From positions 1 to 7,977 of the forward strand of contig CAYSSS010000072.1 of the NCBI GenBank assembly GCA_964433975.1: a DNA stretch of 7,977 nucleotides. Direction: 5' to 3'. The stretch comes from 2-01-FULL-45-10 sp964433975. Lineage in GTDB: Bacteria; Omnitrophota; Gorgyraeia; 2-01-FULL-45-10. The first letter of the stretch is position 1; the number at the start of each line of letters is the position of its first letter. The position numbers and the translations under genes were made by a program. Below the pieces are notes generated by a model. That model did no database searches, was not told the origin of the DNA, and saw only the letters and a list, made by a program, of their open reading frames with translations. Of this stretch, positions 5,980 through 7,977 are shown piece after piece.

Positions 5980-5984
5980 AATAG

Positions 5985-6974
5985 ATGATCAAATACATAG
6001 CAAAACGGATACTGGGATTGATTCCGACGCTTATCGGGATTACGCTCATATCGTTCTTCGTGATCCATCTGGCGCCTGGCAAGCCTACGGACGTGCAGAC
6101 GAGCCTGAATCCGAAGGTGTCATTTGAGGCCAGGCAGCGGCTCGAGAAGCTCTATGGGCTCGACAAGCCAATTTATATCCAGTACGTGGAGTGGGTGAAG
6201 AGGTTCGCCAGATTCGATTTCGGCCGGTCGTATCTTGACGACAGACCGGTCTCGGAAAAGATCGCCGAACGTATTCCCATAACTATACTTATAAATTTTC
6301 TAGCCATCCTCCTGACTTTAGGTATAGGTATACCTCTGGGTGTAATATCCGCTGTGAAGAGAGGGAAGCTGCTCGACAGACTTACCACCATATTTGTATT
6401 CATAGGGTTCTCAACTCCGGAATTCTGGCTGGCGCTTCTACTCATGAATCTATTCTGTATAAACTTGGGATGGCTGCCCGTTTCGGGAATAGCGTCCCTT
6501 GATTTTGAAAGTTTTAATATAATCGGCAAAATACTTGATGTGGCCAGACATCTCATCCTGCCCGTAGCCATATCGACCTTCGCGGGCCTCGCGATAATAT
6601 CTCGGTATATGCGCACAGAAATGATAGGCATCATACACCAGGACTATATAAGGACGGCGCGCGCCAAGGGCCTGGATGAAAAGTCCGTGATCTATAAACA
6701 CGCTTTAAAGAACGCGCTCTTGCCTATAATAACAATACTGGGATTATCCGTGCCGGCACTGATCGGTGGAAGCGTAATATTTGAATCGATATTTGCTATA
6801 CCGGGGATGGGCAGGTTATTTTATGAATCGGTCATGGCGCGTGATTATCCCGTGATAATGGGAGTGCTTTCGATAGGAGCTATACTCACGTTGCTGGGTA
6901 ATTTCCTGGCGGATATAGCCTATTCTTACGCCGATCCGAGGATAAGAGCGGTAAGGGAAGAGGTCGAAGCATGA
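5985..6974 (+). CDS. ABC transporter permease, DppB/OppB family
   Basis: This is one of the two inner-membrane subunits forming the translocation path of a peptide/nickel-type importer. The 329-residue length is usual for the family. The N-terminus MIKYIAKRILGLIPTLIGIT is the characteristic DppB start, with membrane helix 1 at about 9-29. A periplasmic segment then carries LYGLDKPIYIQYVEW (56-70) and DFGRSY (78-83). Five further helices lie at about 100-122, 132-155, 189-207, 247-270 and 290-313. The cytoplasmic EAA coupling loop, which contacts the ATPase, is YIRTARAKGL followed by HALKNALLP (221-247). FESIFAIPGMGRL (266-278) and ADPRIR (316-321) complete the family pattern. The gene follows the 456-bp palindrome block and overlaps the next permease by 4 bp (ATGA). 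Substrate cannot be inferred. Confidence 0.95.
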   Translation: MIKYIAKRILGLIPTLIGITLISFFVIHLAPGKPTDVQTSLNPKVSFEARQRLEKLYGLDKPIYIQYVEWVKRFARFDFGRSYLDDRPVSEKIAERIPITILINFLAILLTLGIGIPLGVISAVKRGKLLDRLTTIFVFIGFSTPEFWLALLLMNLFCINLGWLPVSGIASLDFESFNIIGKILDVARHLILPVAISTFAGLAIISRYMRTEMIGIIHQDYIRTARAKGLDEKSVIYKHALKNALLPIITILGLSVPALIGGSVIFESIFAIPGMGRLFYESVMARDYPVIMGVLSIGAILTLLGNFLADIAYSYADPRIRAVREEVEA

Positions 6975-7789
6975 AAGAGCTCATAAGAAATAGATGTGCT
7001 TTTGCGGCTCTGTTATTCATACTGGCTATGGTCTTATTCGCAATATTGGCGCCTATAATTACCAGATATGACCCTACCGCAACCGATCCAGGATCCATTC
7101 TTACTGCGCCTTCAAGAGAGCATATCTTCGGGACGGATAGGCTTGGGCGCGATATATTTTCCAGGATAGTTTACGGGGCCAGGATATCGCTTGCGATAGG
7201 TTTCATAGCTGTCGGAATAGCTTCGCTTATAGGTGTATTGATAGGTGCCGTAGCCGGATATTACGGCGGGCAGATAGACTTTTTTTTGATGAGGTTCGTC
7301 GATATCATGCTATGTTTTCCCGCGATATTCCTGATATTGGCCGTCATATCTTTACTTGAGCCATCGATCACCAATATCATGGTGATAATAGGCGCCACCG
7401 GATGGATGGGTATAGCAAGGCTCGTGAGGGCACAGGTTCTTACATTGAAGGAGCGGGATTTTGTCTCTGCGGCCAAGGTGATGGGCGCGAAAGACGGCCG
7501 GATAATAGTGAGGCATCTTATACCGAACGCCATAGGGCCGGTACTTGTGAGCGCGACGCTTGGAATAGGCGGCGCCATATTAATGGAGTCGGCTTTGAGT
7601 TTTTTGGGTATAGGCGTGCAGCCTCCAACTCCGAGCTGGGGCAACATCCTTATGGATGGTCGTTCGACGCTTGGGGTTGCCTGGTGGCTTACGGTCTTTC
7701 CGGGGCTCTTTATACTCTTTACGGTCTTATCGTATAACATACTGGGAGAGGCTCTGCGCGATATATCGGAGCCGAGGCTTAAAGAATGA
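6971..7789 (+). CDS. ABC transporter permease, DppC/OppC family
   Basis: This is the second membrane subunit, predicted to heterodimerise with the preceding DppB-like protein. It has 272 residues, normal for DppC. After an N-terminal helix (10-31) come the short periplasmic stretch and the hallmark HIFGTDRLGRDIFSRIVYGA (51-70). Further helices lie at about 72-96, 111-129, 134-148, 190-208 and 240-258. The EAA loop is FVSAAKVMGAKDGRIIVRHL (164-183) followed by IPN (184-186). SFLGIGVQPPTPSWGNIL (210-227) is the other strong family signature, and the protein closes with LGEALRDISEPRL. Its ATG overlaps the previous stop (ATGA, 6971-6974), and its own stop overlaps the ATPase start in the same way, so all three are probably translated in a coupled fashion. 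Confidence 0.95.
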   Translation: MKELIRNRCAFAALLFILAMVLFAILAPIITRYDPTATDPGSILTAPSREHIFGTDRLGRDIFSRIVYGARISLAIGFIAVGIASLIGVLIGAVAGYYGGQIDFFLMRFVDIMLCFPAIFLILAVISLLEPSITNIMVIIGATGWMGIARLVRAQVLTLKERDFVSAAKVMGAKDGRIIVRHLIPNAIGPVLVSATLGIGGAILMESALSFLGIGVQPPTPSWGNILMDGRSTLGVAWWLTVFPGLFILFTVLSYNILGEALRDISEPRLKE

Positions 7790-7977
7790 AGATATTAGAA
7801 GTTAAAAATTTAAAAGTTGTTTTCAACACGCCGGGTGGTACTGTCACAGCCGTTGATGACGTGAGTTTCGATATTGAGAAAGGGAAGGTCTTCGGCATAG
7901 TCGGCGAGTCCGGCTCGGGCAAGACCCTGACCGCGCTTTCGATACTTAAGTTGATATCATGGCCGGGAAGTATAGCC
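7786..7977 (+). CDS. ABC transporter ATP-binding protein, DppD/OppD family (3'-truncated by window)
   Basis: This is the start of the ATPase that powers the importer; only the first 64 residues are present. It begins MKILEVKNLKVVFNTPGGTV, followed by AVDDVSFDIEKGKVFGIVGE and the Walker A motif GESGSGKT (40-47). The next residues (LTALSILKLI) are the helix after the P-loop, as usual in OppD/DppD proteins. The Q-loop, ABC signature, Walker B and the C-terminal oligopeptide/dipeptide extension lie beyond the window, so DppD versus DppF cannot be settled; position directly after dppC-like favours DppD. The start overlaps the preceding stop by ATGA. No Shine-Dalgarno is obvious, consistent with coupling. 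Confidence 0.93.
   Translation, partial: MKILEVKNLKVVFNTPGGTVTAVDDVSFDIEKGKVFGIVGESGSGKTLTALSILKLISWPGSIA

Larger units (their letters stand above)
5529..5984. repeat. Gene-free block made of chained, overlapping palindromes (REP/MITE-like composite)
   Basis: This 456-bp interval between the binding-protein and permease genes holds no credible gene but is packed with perfect inverted repeats, listed as separate entries. The outer ends are themselves imperfectly complementary. TTTTTCG (5530-5536) matches CGAAAAA (5955-5961), CCTTGCG (5551-5557) matches CGCAAGG (5917-5923), and GCGGAC (5571-5576) matches GTCCGC (5898-5903). The whole unit could therefore close on itself with internal branches. 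GC-rich and AT-rich segments alternate sharply, unlike the flanking genes. A short frame on each strand crosses the block, but both are consequences of the palindromes. An insertion of a non-autonomous palindromic element, or an mRNA-stabilising or processing structure, would explain it. I see no transposase and no obvious target-site duplication. Confidence 0.8.

Noticed and set aside
5529..5984. CRISPR array
   Set aside because: The repeats are inverted and of different sequence and spacing; there are no regularly spaced direct repeats and no cas genes.
5671..5988. 105-codon + strand frame in the palindrome block
   Set aside because: It runs through nested inverted repeats, starts inside a stem arm, overlaps the permease start, lacks domain-like composition and has no Shine-Dalgarno site. 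It is a by-product of the repeats.
5730..6068. 112-codon - strand frame over the palindrome block and permease start
   Set aside because: It is antisense to a well supported permease gene and mirrors the same palindromes; no ribosome-binding site or family signature.
7261..7740. 159-codon - strand frame opposite the DppC-like gene
   Set aside because: It is an antisense shadow of a conserved membrane-protein gene with no independent evidence.

Overview
This is an ordinary bacterial chromosomal segment with every gene on the + strand and dense, operon-like packing. Frequent AUA (Ile), AGG and AGA codons, moderate GC and the gene order gap-pgk-tpiA-secG suggest an uncultivated diderm bacterium. 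An Omnitrophota/PVC-like lineage is my guess from overall style; no marker gene here proves it.

Left half (1-3910): the 3' end of galT (galactose-1-phosphate uridylyltransferase) is followed almost without gaps by gap (GAPDH), pgk (phosphoglycerate kinase) and tpiA (triosephosphate isomerase). Together they form the triose-phosphate core of glycolysis/gluconeogenesis, with a Leloir-pathway gene upstream. After a 77-bp spacer made of overlapping inverted repeats comes secG, a small subunit of the Sec translocon.

Right half (3924-7977): this is a peptide/nickel-type (Dpp/Opp family) ABC importer. It has a secreted substrate-binding protein, two permeases and the first 64 codons of an ATPase. 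The permease and ATPase genes overlap by ATGA, so they are probably translationally coupled. The binding-protein gene is separated from the permeases by a 456-bp gene-free block.

I see no new multigene system. The unusual content is non-coding. (1) A textbook intrinsic-terminator sequence (12-bp perfect stem, 7-nt loop, 8 T) lies inside codons 4-15 of the binding-protein gene, so its T-tract also encodes the Phe run of the signal peptide. (2) The 456-bp block (5529-5984) is a chain of perfect inverted repeats of 9 to 17 bp. Neighbouring stems share bases, and the block's outer ends are imperfectly complementary to each other. It looks like a composite palindromic (REP/MITE-like) element placed between a binding-protein gene and its permeases. 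(3) A smaller chain of the same style sits just upstream of secG and reaches its ribosome-binding site. No tRNA, rRNA, CRISPR array, transposase or convincing promoter was found.
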